Positions 25,201-40,200 of a stretch of DNA of 64,000 nt are shown here, one piece after another. Each line of letters opens with the position of its first letter. Position 1 is the stretch's first letter. The notes below the pieces were generated by a model. It ran no database searches. It was not told the origin of the DNA and saw only the letters and a list, made by a program, of their open reading frames with translations. This DNA comes from Monodelphis domestica (Eukaryota; Chordata; Mammalia; Didelphimorphia; Didelphidae): NCBI RefSeq assembly GCF_027887165.1, contig NC_077230.1, forward strand, positions 38,081,351 to 38,145,350. The letters are read 5' to 3'. The translations under genes were made by a program, and so were the position numbers.

Positions 25201-28200
25201 AGAATTTACTATGCAACTGAGGTCAAATGGTACCCTCTATGTCCTTGCTCATGATGTAATTTTGGACTTTAAAATAGAATTCTTCCTGAGATGACACTCT
25301 GTTACATAGAACTGAAAGCAAAAAATGCCATCAGGTTTTCTGTTTCAAAGCCTGAGGCTCATTACTTCTTCATCCCCAACTCACTTAGCCCAGATGGTTT
25401 TAGAATTTGTTCCTGCTTCCAAGATTGTAACAGAATTGATTTCTTTAGATGCCTATCCTGAATATCCCAGATAAATGGTGAAAATTTTCTCCTCTTAACC
25501 TCCCAAAGTTGTTTTCTTTTCCTCAGTTTCTATGATGACATTTATCTGTTTATTATCACCCAAGGTCTCTACAATAAAAATATCAACTAGAAGTTTCCTT
25601 CTGAATTATCGTCTCCTTACTCAGTCTTCAGTCAGTGGGTGCATTGTCTGATACCTCAGAAGAATCATTTGTTTTAGTTTCTGCAGATCCTATTGACTTT
25701 CTGAAGAATATTAAAATTGAAACAATACTCTGATAATTGTTTGTAGGAGGGCATCTGTGTTTGTGGATGATTTCTCTTGGATCCTTCTCACTGTGTTTTC
25801 CAAGATCTGCCAAAGTCCCTTCCTTTTTCAATCTCATTTCATTATTGAGACTTAGCCAGCTGGAAAGGCTTGGAGTACAGACTCAGTTATGAACACTAAT
25901 CATCCTTGAAGCCCACTTAAAAAAAATCCAGGGAAGAATCCCCAGACAGGCTGCAGGGTAATGAAATTATTGAGACACACCAGCCCTCTAAGTCCTCTGA
26001 TTAATTTGTAGAGAAGTGGTGACTGAAAAATTTGTAAGTGGCAACCATTATAGTAATGGTATGATGAGTCATTGAAGTCTATCTCTTAAATTAGTACCAT
26101 ATCTTCTAATCATACACATGCATTGGACTTTTAGGTCATAAAAATCTTCAATGTAATTTTAATTACTCTGCAATTCTATTTTTCAGTATCCGTGTATTTG
26201 ACCAGATTATTAAAATAGGTGACATCAATCTAATTGGATTGGATGAAGCAGAAATCATCTCTACTTTTAAAAAAATGGACGATTCTCCTTTCCAGTAAGT
26301 AAATTTTCCCACATTTCTTTAAGATGCAGAGATTGCTAGATCATTGTTTTTGATTTGGAAATTTCTTTAGCAATGTGTTCAAACAGAAAAATTGGGGAGA
26401 AAGAAAGCCTAATTAACATGTTTAAATAATTTCTCTTTTTGTCTTCTTTTGCTAGGAAATGACCCTCTTTTTTTTTCTGTTCAGCAGTTCACAAGACATT
26501 TTAGGACCCATTTGCACCTTCCTTTCTGAATACTCTATCACATCTCAAGCAAACCCTTGATTTTCGTTTGCATTTATTTTTAGTTAATGAATTTTTATTT
26601 TCTTGGCAAATAATGCTCCTTGAACCTGAAGAGGTTTTTTTGTTTTGTTTTTTGTTTTGTTTTGTTTTGTTTTTGTAAGAATGAAAGCTTAGCTGAATTT
26701 CCCCATTCAGCACTTTGCATGGCTATGTCTTAATCCAAAGTACATAAATTAAATGTGGATATTTTGTACCTAGGATTGAAATTGGCCGCGAACCACCTGA
26801 AGTGAAGTCAAAACTTATCGAACTCCTCGAGTTGTCAGAGGAAAGGAAGAAATATTTTATGGATTCGCTCATAGTACAGGTATTATGTGAACCAAATAAA
26901 AAAATGCAGAAACGCAAAATTCTTTCTTTTTTTATCATAATATTAAAATAAAATTTTGGTTCTTTAAAACGTTTCCTTTCCTACTCTTCAGTAACTTCAT
27001 CTTAATTTATTACATACTTTTTTATTGTTGCTCTTTTATGCAATTTTACCAATGTCTCTGAGATTTACATTCTAATCTTCTCTGATGCACTCCAACCTTC
27101 ACCACTGAATTATCATTTGTAGTATAGAGAATGAATTAAGCAAAACTGAACAATAAATACAGCAACTGAATCTGATAGTTTTTGCTCCTTTCTGAACAAA
27201 GGAGATATATACATGTGTGTATGTGTATGTATATTTTTATATCTCTAACTTTTGTCCCAGACTTAGATTTTCCATTACAATTAGTCAGAGGATGGCAAAA
27301 TTTTAATGCTGCTTTAATTTACCTTAGTTATAAAGAGCCTTCTGTTTCTGCTTACTTTACATTATTTAATGTGGGGTTTTTTAATGTCTCGTAGAATTCT
27401 TATTGTTAATTTCAAAAACTTAATAATATCTCATTATATAATATATCACAGCATTTGTTCAGGTCTTCCCAAATTAACGGACACTTTGTATTCAGACAAA
27501 GAATATGTGAGTGTATCCATATTCCCTTGATTTCCTGCCTTTGATGACTTTGGGGTTTCACTTCTATTCTAGTTGCATTGATTTTGTTCATGTTAAATCT
27601 TTCTCAGTAGTGCAAAATTTCTATTTTTTCTTTTATTATAATCACAAACCCCCTAGTTTTTTACCATCAATATGCCTCACAAATATTGGTGTAAGAGGTC
27701 TTATTCCTGTTGTTTTTCTAATTTTGAATGCTGTATGGATATTGGTTGATATTAAGGTTGTATATGCAACTTGAATTCATTATGGTAAATTATATAGCCC
27801 TTTCCTATTCAAACTTTCATTTGTATCACATGATTTCCAGTTTTTCTCAGGCCTTCCAGAATACAGAATCCTTCCTCTCTCATTTTTGTTTTTGGGTTTT
27901 TGAACCCCTGGAGTGCTGAGTTAATTATCTTCTGGGACTTCCTCATGGTAGAATATTTTATGAACTCTTAATTATTGTCAAGTAATCCTGAGTAATTTTA
28001 TTAATTTTGAAGGTTCAGTTTGAGGACCTGTTAATTTTAGACCTCTTTTATTATTCTTGTCTTTAACATTTCCATTAAGATTCCTTTTCACAACAATCTC
28101 TGACCAACAATCTTTTTTTTTTTTATGTCTTTCTGTATCCTATCTCTAAGGCTTTCCCCAAAATGCTGGTCTACCAATCTGTAAGCCCCTGGAGGTGAAG

Positions 28201-31200
28201 GAATGTTTTATCTTTATATCCCCAGGACAACACACAGGCTTGCACTTTTTAGATGCTTAAGAAATTATGATTGAATTAGTTGCTCATGTTGTTATGCTGA
28301 TGCATAAGCAGGCTCTTGCTTTTTATTCTGTGCTATTTAGCTAGATGTTTTGGCAAACTCTTTAAAATGTTTTACTATAATTTTGAAATGACCATCTGTC
28401 CTCTAATAATGATAATGTCTTTGGAAGAAAGATCAAAGAATATATTTAATCTTTCAAAGTGTGTATATGGGTATATTGGTATATATTTCATTTTGCAAAA
28501 AGTATAAAAGTATTTACTACTGCCTCCTTAAAACCTCTTTCCTATCCAATTATGAAATCTTTAAACATTAGCACATTAGGAGAGTGGATTTTGTTTGTTT
28601 ATTTTAAGCATGTTCTTGAGATTTCTTAGATTTAGGCCTATATTGTAATTACACTTTCTAAACATTTTCTCCATTTAAAGGAAAAAATTAGAGATATCAC
28701 TATTGTGAGAGGACAAGCAAGTATTTGTAGAAGTCCAAGAGTACCATGGTACTGGATGGCCAGGTATATATAGAGATATATATATATAGGTATAAAGATA
28801 TATATGTAAGCTTTTATTGAGTATGTAAACTAGTGGTTTTTTTAGACAAAACTTAGTGAAAGGTTAATAATAAAACAACAATATGCTTTTGCCTCTAAAT
28901 TCCATTTACTGGGAAGATTTCCAAATTGGAGACTGAATTTAAAAAATGTATATATTCAGTGGGTTTTTGGGATAATATTTTCCTGATGAGGAATGGCCTC
29001 ATCATTTCTGGCTTATAAATATATAGAATGAAATAATATAGTGCATTTAAATAAGTAAATATCAGGAATAGAAGAAATCTGGAAACATCTTGATAAACTT
29101 TGATGTAAAGCAAATAGAACAGATAAAAACAAAAACAAAAAGAATGTTTTTTTTAACTTTACCTTCTGTCCTATAATTGAAGCTAAGTGTCAGTTCCAAA
29201 GCATAAGAGCAGTAAGAGCTAGGCATTGGGGTCAAAAGACCAGCCCAGGGTCACATAGCAAAGAAGAACCTGAGGCCAGATTTGAATGCAGGACCTCCCA
29301 TCTCCAGAATCTCTCTATCCACTCAGCCAATTAGCTGTTCATGAGAATATATTTTTTGTGAATCAAGACAAAAAAAAAGGTCTAGAGAGAGCAATGGATA
29401 AGCAAAAACTGTTAGGCAGAAGAATAGATTTAAAAATGTTATTTTAGAGTGTTTCACTGACTCCCTATTATGTAAATTCATGTTCACCATAAATAGCACA
29501 AAAAGGTAGAGTCTCCTAAGCATGATGATTGTTCCTTAGGTTACTAAAAGTGTTGAATCAAGCATGAAACTCCCTAGGTTTCTTCAAATGCACAATATAT
29601 TTTAGACTCTTCATACATCTAGTGATAATGTCCAGTTCTGATTGTATCTCTCCAGGACTTCTTAAATATTGACACTGTTTTAGTGAAAAATTCAGAGTTT
29701 TTTGCACTCATTGCTTTCTAGAATTATTGAACATATAGAAGGATGAATTTTTTTCAAATATCTATGGTCACTCCAAGATAGATGCAAAGTTAAGACAGTG
29801 TAGTTTCCTAGAGTCACAACTTATTGTCATATTGTTGTTCAGTTGTATAATTCTTCCTAGGACACTCTTCAGAGTTTTCTTGGCAAAAATACTAGAGTGG
29901 TTTGCTATTTCCTTCTCTAGCTCATTTAACAGGTGAGGAAACTGAGGCAAACATGATTAAGTGACTTGCCTAGTGTTACACAGTTAATAAGTGTTTGATT
30001 TGATGACTGAATTTTAACTTAAAAGATGAGACTTTCCTTACTCTAGGCTTGACACATCCAGTGTGCCACCTACCTATCCTTGCTGCCATTAATATTCACA
30101 TTTTGAGTTGGATTACCTAGAGAAAAGAGTAAAATATAACTCAGCTGTGTGCCTGTGATATCAAATAGGGATAGGAATTTCCCAAAGGAGTATAACAGTG
30201 ACAAAGGGTTGTAAAGTTTAAAATTAGTGGTTGGATGATGATTATATGAAATTATGTGATTGCCAGTACTTATTACAACTTGAGTCAGAATTTATTTACA
30301 AATAGAGAGGAAACAATAAAGAAGAGAAATGTAAGGGGGATGGAGAAGTTATCTATCCTATCAATCTAAATGCTTTTCTCTGGGTCTGCTTAATCCAGGA
30401 AGAGATTAATTAGCTCTAACCAGGAACCTTGCAGCCTCCTCCAAGATGGAAGTTAGTCTCTCTAAAATCTAGGAGAGGGATCAGCCTTTTACTCACCCAA
30501 GGGAATAATCCTAGAGTCAGAGTCCAATTAGAAGCCTAGTTCCAAACCCATGATCCAAGCAAGTCTCCAGCAAAGCTCCCTTGAAGACTATCTAAGACTA
30601 TCTCCAGAAGACAATCTCTTCAGACTATCTTCTCAAAGACAATCACTCTGCCCTAAAGAAGTTCGGGGTTTGCTTTTTATGGTGACTTCTTGTCCCCTCC
30701 CCTCTTCTCAGGGGTCAGTCACAGTTTCCAAATTGTCTAGCACTGCCCATGGGGCAGTATGGGTAGGATCAACTTTTCACCTTCTGAAGGTTAAATTCTC
30801 ATCAAAAAGATTCACAGATTCCTGGCTGACTGAGGTGTGAATTCTCTAAGTACCTTGCTAGATTCTCATCTAGTACTAAATATGGTGTTTCATCTTTTGT
30901 TGGTACAATTTAAAAGGAGACAAAGGAGAGTTAATCCTCTTTTTCTGTCAAGTGAAGGTACTAAATAGGGGTACTTAATAGTGTTAACTCAGTATAGACA
31001 GTAAAGAATTCCCTTTTCACAGGATACTGGGGTCCAGAGGATTGGGATGATGCTGTGTCCTCTCCTTTTCCATTAAGGTCTTTCCTGTTTTTGACCTAAG
31101 CATGTAATGACTACTTTAGTCTTGGGGAGACCAGACCACTTGAAGGAAAGATCAGGCATTTATCTCAGTCTTTGCTTCCTTTTGCCTCTACTCAGTAGCT

Positions 31201-34200
31201 CCAAGGAAAATTGAACAGAAAAATTTGGTCAAATAAGGAAGTGCAAAAGTACTTGATCTACTCTGTGAGACAGCTATGTATTTCCTCTTCATAAAACATA
31301 GGCTTAATAAACCCAGGGTCTGAATTCAGTTCAGGCTCTCTGGACCTCTGAAATTCAGAATGTTGATTTTATGCAGAACACAATAACCTCAAGACTGATG
31401 TTGGATCATTTATGTAGGACAGGCAGTTAGAGGTTCAAGGTTGCTGAATTGAGCCCTAAAGATCTTGTGTCCACATGGAAAAAGCTGCCAGACTCTTAGA
31501 GTGGGCAGGACAGCCCATCCTCCTTCTGTTCAGGAGAGAATTATTTGCCACATGCCCTAGAGTCATGATGGTAAACCTATGGCACATGTGCCAAAGATGG
31601 CACAGAGAGAACTCTCTGTGGACACACATGTGCCTTCCATGGCAGAGTTAATTACTAGAAAGGTAGAAGAACTTGGGGTAGGGGGACTGCTCCCTTCCCC
31701 TCTCTCCACTGTGCATCCTTACCCCTCAGTACTCACTCCCATTCCTGAGTGGAGTGCTCAGGCTACTCTCCTCTCTTTCTCCCTCCCCTGTCTGAGTAAG
31801 GGCAGAGGACACTTGGTTGCTGGGTGGCATGGTCTCTAAAAGGTTCTAAAAGGTTTGCCATCACTATCCTAGAGCCTTTTTGGTGAACCTATAGCAGGTG
31901 TGCTGGAGGGGCTGCTCCCTTCCCCTCTCCATGTGCGCAAGGACAATTCTTATATCACCTGCCCCTCAGCCTAGCAGTCAAATGGGAACATTTCCTCCTT
32001 CCCCTGTCTGGAGTAAAGTCAGTTGTTCTTACATGCATCGTGAGGGTTTCAGTTTGGTCACTTGCTCTCTAAAAGTTTTGCCATCACTGCCCTGGAGAAT
32101 CAAAGGAGGAGATGCGATAACACCCCCCACACACATACCTCCTCCTGTCACAGGGCTGGGACAGCTCTGAGCATGTTCCATCTCCATTATCATGACATTT
32201 ATATGAGAAGACAGTCAGATAGACAGGCAGACATAGTGCAAAATTCATTATTCACATTTGTTCTAAATGCAAGTTTAGGCCTTTCTTGAACCTCTAATAT
32301 GAGAAAAATCACAATTCAAGAGAGCTGTGATTACTTCTGTTACAATGATTGGGAGAATCATGTGGCATAATTTTGGAGTTGTGTGTTTTTATTTTATCTT
32401 TAGAGCTCATTAAATAATATTTGAGTAAGTAGAGATATAGGCTAGATGTATAATTTCATTGAAATAGGGAATACTCATGTGTATAGTTAGAAAATCTTGA
32501 AACCCTACTACATTACCCAGAATACTTTTCCCTTTGTGCACATTTGAGTCAATTCACATAACTGTTTATAAGTTCTGTAGCTCCTCTCAATTGCTCTCTT
32601 CTTTCATGACTGGTCCTGGGTATCGGTAGTTCTTTTATTTTAGTTATTAATTAATAAAAGTTTAAAAATAAAATTTATAGAATATTAATTTTAATCTTTA
32701 CATTTTGGTTTACCACAAAGAGAATTTTCAAATATTTTTTTAAGATAGAATAGATAAATTTTTTCAAGCATGCTTTTCTGCCAGCCCACCTGCTTTCCCC
32801 ACCGTCTGCTTGAACCAGCTCTCCTCCCACTACTGCTGCTGCCACCCACCACCAGATCTTGGGAGTGGTTTCTCCTCTCCCTGCATGCTCTTGGGAAGAG
32901 TGCTCAGCTGCAGTCTCCCACTGCTATTTCTGATTCAAGTGTCTGCACAGAGGGTGAGATTCCCCAATTTTTGGCCAGTCTTTTCCCCACTCCAGGTGGG
33001 TTTTTGAGCCTGTGCTAGCCATTTTTCAGTGAGGAAAAGTGACACCATGCTATTCAGCCCCACCCCCTTCTAGTTTATAAGCTGAATTTCTTAAACTGAC
33101 CCTTGGCACCTGGCTTGCAACTCAGCATTTTTTTCACAGGAAAGGGGACCCATCTGCTGTTTTTTTTTTTTTGAGGGCACATTAACACAAATCAATGGAT
33201 TTTAGATTTTATTTTTCTACCTCCTACCCAAAACATCGAGGACTAATCTTTCTTTCATATGAAAATATGCTATTGTTCTCCCTTGAAGTTTTGCCCTTCT
33301 TTGAGTTTACTCTTTAAATAAAATCCATTCAGTCTTCCCTTTTTTTTTTTTTGGAGGAAAAATGCTTTTACAAAGCATGCTAGGAACTCTCACAGAACAG
33401 TTTGAATTGCTTGATGTCTAACTAGTGCATATTAGTTCTTGTTTTTTTTACTAGCAGTTTGTATTTGCACTGCATATTTCCCATTTTGTTTGCTTCTCAA
33501 GAATATGCAACAGGCTAGGGGGAAGCTGGGTAGCTCAGTGGATTGCAAGCCAGCCCTAGAGACGGGAGGTCCTAGGTTCAAATCTGGCCTCAGACACTTC
33601 CCAGATGTGTGACCATGGGCAAGTCACTTGACCCCCATTGCCTAGCCCTTACCACTCTTCTGCCTTGGAGCCAATACTCAGTATTGACTCCAAGAAGGAA
33701 GGTAAGGGTTTAAAAAAAAAAAGAATATGCAACAGGCTAGACTGCTTAAATTAGAGACCAAACTGAAATATTCTGACAAAGTGTTATGGGGTTCAGATGT
33801 GTACCCCTAGGGTTCAGGAAGGATACCTTTGGCAAGAATGCAAGTCTCCAAAACTTAGCTTAAAAACAAAAAGAGAAATTTATTAGTTTAGGAGGCAATG
33901 TTGAGAATGGCCAGGAGGATAGCAAGGTGGAGCAGCAAGATGGGGAGCAGTTCCTTGGGAGGACAGCATGAATGGAAAGGCTGCTCCCCTGAGGACAGCA
34001 TAGATGGAAAAGCTGTCCCCCCAGACGACATCAGTTCTGGGGATTTAATACTCTTTACAACAGATGCTATGTCATGGTGTGGACATGACCTAGAGTGTTA
34101 ATAATCACTCAGGCATTTGGTGGGGTTGAGGTGGTCATCTGACTTGGGTCTGCCTGGAGGCATAAAGATTCCTTAACAAAAAGATATCTTGAGATATAGC

Positions 34201-37200
34201 CTGATAGGATCTAGGTGTAGCCTGGAGGTGTGTCTCTCTGTCCAAAATAGTTTGCCTGAGTTTCTGGGGGTACAGTGCCCATGTCAAAAGTTTTGATATT
34301 CTTAAATATTCTCAACACACAGAGTAGAGAATCCTGCCCATTGCTTCTATCAGAAATTTCCGAGTTCTGACAAATGAAGTGCAAATAGTTAATAAATAGT
34401 GCGGAGGGGAATGAACATTAAAAGAGATCTGGAAGTTTATTGTTTCCTAACTACTTTTAATTTATTAACCTCCATGAGAGTAAAAGAAGTCTATTGGAAT
34501 TGGAGAAAAGGATTTTTGACGTCCCTGCCTATGTCTTTGTTACGCTTATTTTATTTGCTGATTGCTTGTGTTAAGAGTTAATTTTTTTAAAGTTCATATG
34601 TTAATCTAATCAATATCTTTCTGATATACTGAATCATTTCAAGCTAATGTTTTTGCCTATTAGATATATTCTATTATATTGATTTTTGTACCTTTCCCTC
34701 TGACTGTACTGAAGAACATCATTATGAAAGCCCATAAACACCTTTTTCAGTGGCAAAATCATAACTCATTAGGGGTGTGCTGCCGTGTCACATAGATAAT
34801 GATGGATGGACTTCATCAAAACTGGTTACAACTTGTATACAACCTTTAGAGAATTTAATGAGCTAAGAATTTCAATTGCAATTTTAAGAGGTCTACAGAA
34901 ATTACTTTAGATATCTAGGAGATTTCTGGAATGATATTTAAAATATATGTGCATACATATATTTTAAAAAATGTTGAACTAAAAGGTAGAGAACCAAATA
35001 GATGTTCCTACCTAGCCTAGAAAGGCTAAGTGACTTGCCCAAGTTAATACAACTAATTAGTGGAAACTAACAACTAGGTTCTAGAACTAGAACTTGAGTC
35101 CAAATCTCTTTAATTCCAAGATGGTTTGATTGCCAGTTGTATGAAACTGCTACCTTTTCTTCCACAGTGACCTGAAATTTGTTATTGGGGCACTGAAAAT
35201 ATTAATAGAAGAAGATCAGGGATGTAGAAAAAACATCCAAGCTATCTTTGAGCAGGTAAGACAGCACAGTTCCTCCCCATTAATCAAGTTTTATTGAATG
35301 TTAGTTGTGTTCACAGTGATAAAAGTGGTGGAAAGCAAAGCAGTCAGTGTGAATGGTGCCCATAATAATGCATGAAATAAATGCTTCCTATTTCATTCAT
35401 CCATTCTGTTGATCAGTCCAAACAAAACTTTTCAATCTTACTAAAACTCTTCTTGGCCTAAGAGGACTGCTTTATGAAAGGTGAATTGACCAAAACTCCC
35501 ATATCACTACTCTCTGCCTACTTCTACTTATCACTACTTGATCAAGAGAAAGGATCATCGGCTGGGGTATCCTTCTTCCTTGCTTCCCTTACTCCATTGC
35601 AGCTATTAACTACTCTTAGGTCTTAAGATGTGTATCAGTAACTTTCTTCCTTCTGAAGTGAAGAAGGCCCACCAGGCTTTTTTTATTATTATTTTCTCTG
35701 TGAATGTGCCTCTGAAGTCTGCTAGAATGTAGGCCTTACAATCGATTTCCCCTACTTTTATGCTATCATTGTAACTACTAATTGAAGTACCTCTGGATGT
35801 GTGCAAAATGCTGCTAAGCTCTGGAAACATAAATAGAAAAAATGAAACATTTCCTGATCTTGAGACACTCTTACTCGATACTCTAAGTGGAAAGTACAAC
35901 ATTTAAAATAAGGTTCAGCTGAAGCACAAGATGGAATGGTTCAGAAGTCCTGGGGTCTCAGTGGTAGAATGGATGGAATGGATAGCAAGCGCCATTTGGC
36001 AATGATTTCACAAAGATTAGTTAGACTGGTTCTGCCATCTATCACATCAGTAAATTCTTTTTGTATTTGAGGATTAAACCCAGTGTCTCGGTCACATATT
36101 ATCAAGGCTTTCCTGTTGTCATTGGATAAAGTCTAAACCCAGTACCTTCCATATTCTGACACCAGAGGGTTCCATACTTAATTCCCAGAGTACCATAAAA
36201 TAATTTATATACATATATATATATATGCATATATCTATATCTATATCTTTGTAGTCATATAAATCTTATATACCCAGAGCTTAGCTGAGGACAAGAAGAC
36301 CAGACATGGAAGAAGCTCTTAGTAGTGAATATCATTTTTCCTTTTTTCTATACACATGTAAATCTGTGTGTCAGTATATACATATATATGCACATAAATT
36401 CATGCACACATTTATTTATATATGTGTATGTGTGTATGTGTCGATATCTATACCTCTATCTAAGGCCAGGTTACTTACTCATCAGACCTGCCCTAACATT
36501 CTTCTAGTTTGCAAAAGGGCTTGTCACTGTAATTTCTCAGCTATTATGGTATTTCCACTGACTGTTTTTGAACATCTCTTGGAGTCCATTTTACTAAATT
36601 ACAATCCTCCTAGAAGCAGAAACTGTCTTTCCCCCTGTATATACAGAACTATGCAGGAAGAGAGGCTTCGTTTTCTAGTGTTAGGAAGTGATATGTATTG
36701 AAGTGGTCCCCCTGATGTCCATCCTGGATGTCTGAAGCTCACCAGGTCAGTAACATCTTACTGCTTTTGGCAGCTTCCTGCAACTAAATGGCAGTGAAGG
36801 TGTCACCTTGCCTTGAAAAACACAATTCTTAACTGGGAGAGCTTTTAAGCTTTGGATTCTATCCCTAACCTCATTCCTATCTACATGCCTATCTCTTTCC
36901 CTCTTCCCATTCCCATCCATGTCCCCATCTCAGTTCCCAAACCTATCCCTGTCTCTAATCTCATGTAAATCTCTCGTCCTATCCTGATTAGTTTTACTCA
37001 ATAGCTACTAGTCATGGAATTTGTGCATATGTTTTTGAATGTAATAGATCTTAAGGGGTCATTTGAGAATAAAGAGGTCAGATAAGTGGCTAGCAGGAAT
37101 AACTGAGATGGTTGTGACTGTTGGAGAGGAAAAGGATTGAATAGCGTGTAATTAATAGATTTATTTTGGTTCATTTGGTAAATTTCAGGCTAACATTTTT

Positions 37201-40200
37201 CAAGACAAATATAAAGACATGAACACATACAAAGTGAATATGGAACAGAAACCTGATGAATCAAATAAAGAAGGCACATTTTTACCATTGGCCCCAGAAG
37301 AAGAATTATTACTAGAACAATTTAAAATAAAACCTAAAGAGATAAAAAATGAAGATTTATCACCAGGGCAATTATTAGCCCAAGGGGATTTCAATTCAGG
37401 TAAGACATATATCCTTGCTCAAAACATTTGACCCTAAAGTTTTCTGATAGAAAAGTGAAATTTGGAACAAATGTTTCTATCACTCACTGAATCTCTGGTC
37501 TCTATTCCTTTTCCCTTCATATCTCTAATAATGAGAATGCTAGCTGCTTTATAAGGCTTTCTCAACTATTGCTGATCCCTCTCTTGGTGATTGAACTATA
37601 AGGGACCTTGGAAATATTCTACTATAACATTTTAATTGCTATAGAAATCTATCCTATATGTATGTCAGAATATCATTTAGCTTCTGCCTCAAAATATGCA
37701 GTGATAGGAAACTCATTTTCTCAACATCCAGGCCACACTATTGCTAAATTACTTAAGCTTTTAGAAAAGATTTCAGTACAATTTTTTTTTGCTCAGGCTT
37801 TTTTTTTTATAATTTAGTCCTTTTCCCTTCTTTTGAAATAATACAGAAAAAGATCTTGTTCCTCTTTCCCTATTACTATCCATTTGACCTATAAAATCAA
37901 CTTATTTTCCACCTAAGACTTTTTTTTTAATCTCTATGATCATGTGTAGCCTGAAGACAATCTTTATATGATTTCTTATTACATCGTTGGGACATGGTTT
38001 TGTTTAGAGTCTATTATCCATCCTACTTTAATGACATCCATTTTGGTTTATCAACATTCTGTTGGTCTCATTGCAACAAAATCTTTTTTTTTTTAATTCA
38101 ATTACTTATAGGAATAATTTTGGCCATTTCTTTTGACATTTTAAAATTCAGATACCCCCATCTCTCTTTTCCTACCTGAGGGGGGTGAAGATTCTGATAT
38201 AGGTTATACTCATACTATCATGTAATACCTATTTCCATATGGTTCCCATCATGATAAAGACACATAACACACATATTCAATAGAAATCTCATGAAGATTT
38301 ATAATATAACTTATAATTTATAATATAACTATTATAGTAGAAGATGTCAAGTTTTGATCTACACTCAGATTTTTTTTTGTAGCTTCCTTGACCATTGATA
38401 GTATGTTCTTCATGTGTTACCTTGGAAGCTTAATGAAAATGGTTTAGTCCTTCACAGTTGATCACTGTATAATATTTCTGTTATAGTCTCTAGTTATAGT
38501 TGTTCTGCTCACTTTTTCTGAATTCATCCTGTTCATTGTTCCTTATGGCATAATAGTAATCCATTACAACCATATTCCACAGCTTGATCATTCAACCACT
38601 AAATAATGGATAACCCCTCAGTTTCCAATTCTTTGCCACTATAAAAAGAGTTGATAATAATATTTTGGCACAGTTAATTCCTTTTATTCTATCTTTGATC
38701 CATTTGGATCCTGAACCTTTAGTGAGATTGTTGTATAGACCTTTGGGTATTGTTTCATATAAGTCTCTAGAATGGTTGTATCGATTCACACTATCACCAA
38801 TGAAGTTTATTAGTTTTCCAATTTTCCCACCTCCTCTTCAACATTTATCATTTTCCATTTTGGTCATGTTAGCTAATCTGAAGGGTGTGAGATCATTTTT
38901 CAGAGTTGGCTTAATTTTCATTTCTTTCATCAATAGTGATTGGGAATTTTTTAAAATATGGCTATGTAAAGTTTTAATCTCTTCTGAGAAATGCCTATTC
39001 AAATCCTTTGACCATTTCTCAATTGAGGAATGTTGTGTATTATAAATTTGACTCAGTTCTCTTTATATTTAAGAAATGAGACTTTTGTCAAAAATTGCTA
39101 TAAATTTTTCCTCAGAATTTGTTTTTTCATTTCTAATCTTAAGTACATTTGTTTTATTTGTGCAAAACCTTTTTAATTTAATGAAATCAAAATTCCCTTT
39201 TAATCAAGTATGCTGATGATTTATTTATTTTATTTTTTCATAAAACAAACTATTTGTCTTATTTTATTAGTTCTATGCTTTTCTTACTTTCAATCTATTC
39301 ATCCCTTGCTTGATTTTCATGATTTCCAATTTGCTGTTTAATTGAGGATTTTTAAATTTGTCCTTTTCTAGGATTTTTAGTTGTATCACCAATTCACTTA
39401 TGACCTGCTCTTTCTCTACTTTACCTGATATAAGCAATAAGAGATGTGAATTTTCCTCTAAGTACGGCTTTGGCTACATCCTAAAAAATTTGATATGTTG
39501 TCTCCTTATAATCATTGTCTTTAATGAAATTATTGATCGTTTCTATGATTCATTCTTTGACCCATTTATTCTTTAGGCAAAAATTTGTTTATATCTATCA
39601 TATGCCATATGCCATAAATTTATTTATTGGCAAATAGAGAAGGTTTCCTATTTTAGCTATAAATATCACTTGTATAAATGGTTCATTAGAAAACACCTTT
39701 TTCCTGGGTGCCGTCCATTACTTGCATTCCTTTTGCACTGTGCATCTGTGAACATTTGGAGTATCACTGTCATTGCTAACAGAAGGAAATCTGGTTCAGC
39801 CTTATGAATCTGAGATCTGGAAGAATGAATACTGGTGAATTGAGCAACAGTTGGAAAATGAATGCTGTAGTTCAGGGGCTGACTTTTTTTTGGCTGCCAA
39901 GTACCAACAATTAATATGATTGTTGTTCAGAGAATATTAGAACCTCTAGTGTGAGGGCTTGCTGAAAGCTTTTCAGGGCTGCTTATCTACCTTTGGTGTC
40001 TACTTGTCACTCAGCTCTCACCTGTGGTTCCAAGAAGTTGTAGCATGTGGAGCAGCCTGTTAAAACTGAACAGATGGGTTAAGTTAGGTTGATATCTACT
40101 CCAGGCTTGTGAAGACCTCCTCCTGGAATAGGTGGATGAGAAAATTTGCTTCAGTAGCCATGAATGTAGCTGAAGTATGCACTGTGGAGTGCGTAGAGTT

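Noticed and set aside
32770-33018. Leucine/proline-rich frame in a GC-richer intron stretch
   Set aside because: No recognisable protein, no splice sites in phase with gene B, and a second frame is equally open; likely composition only.
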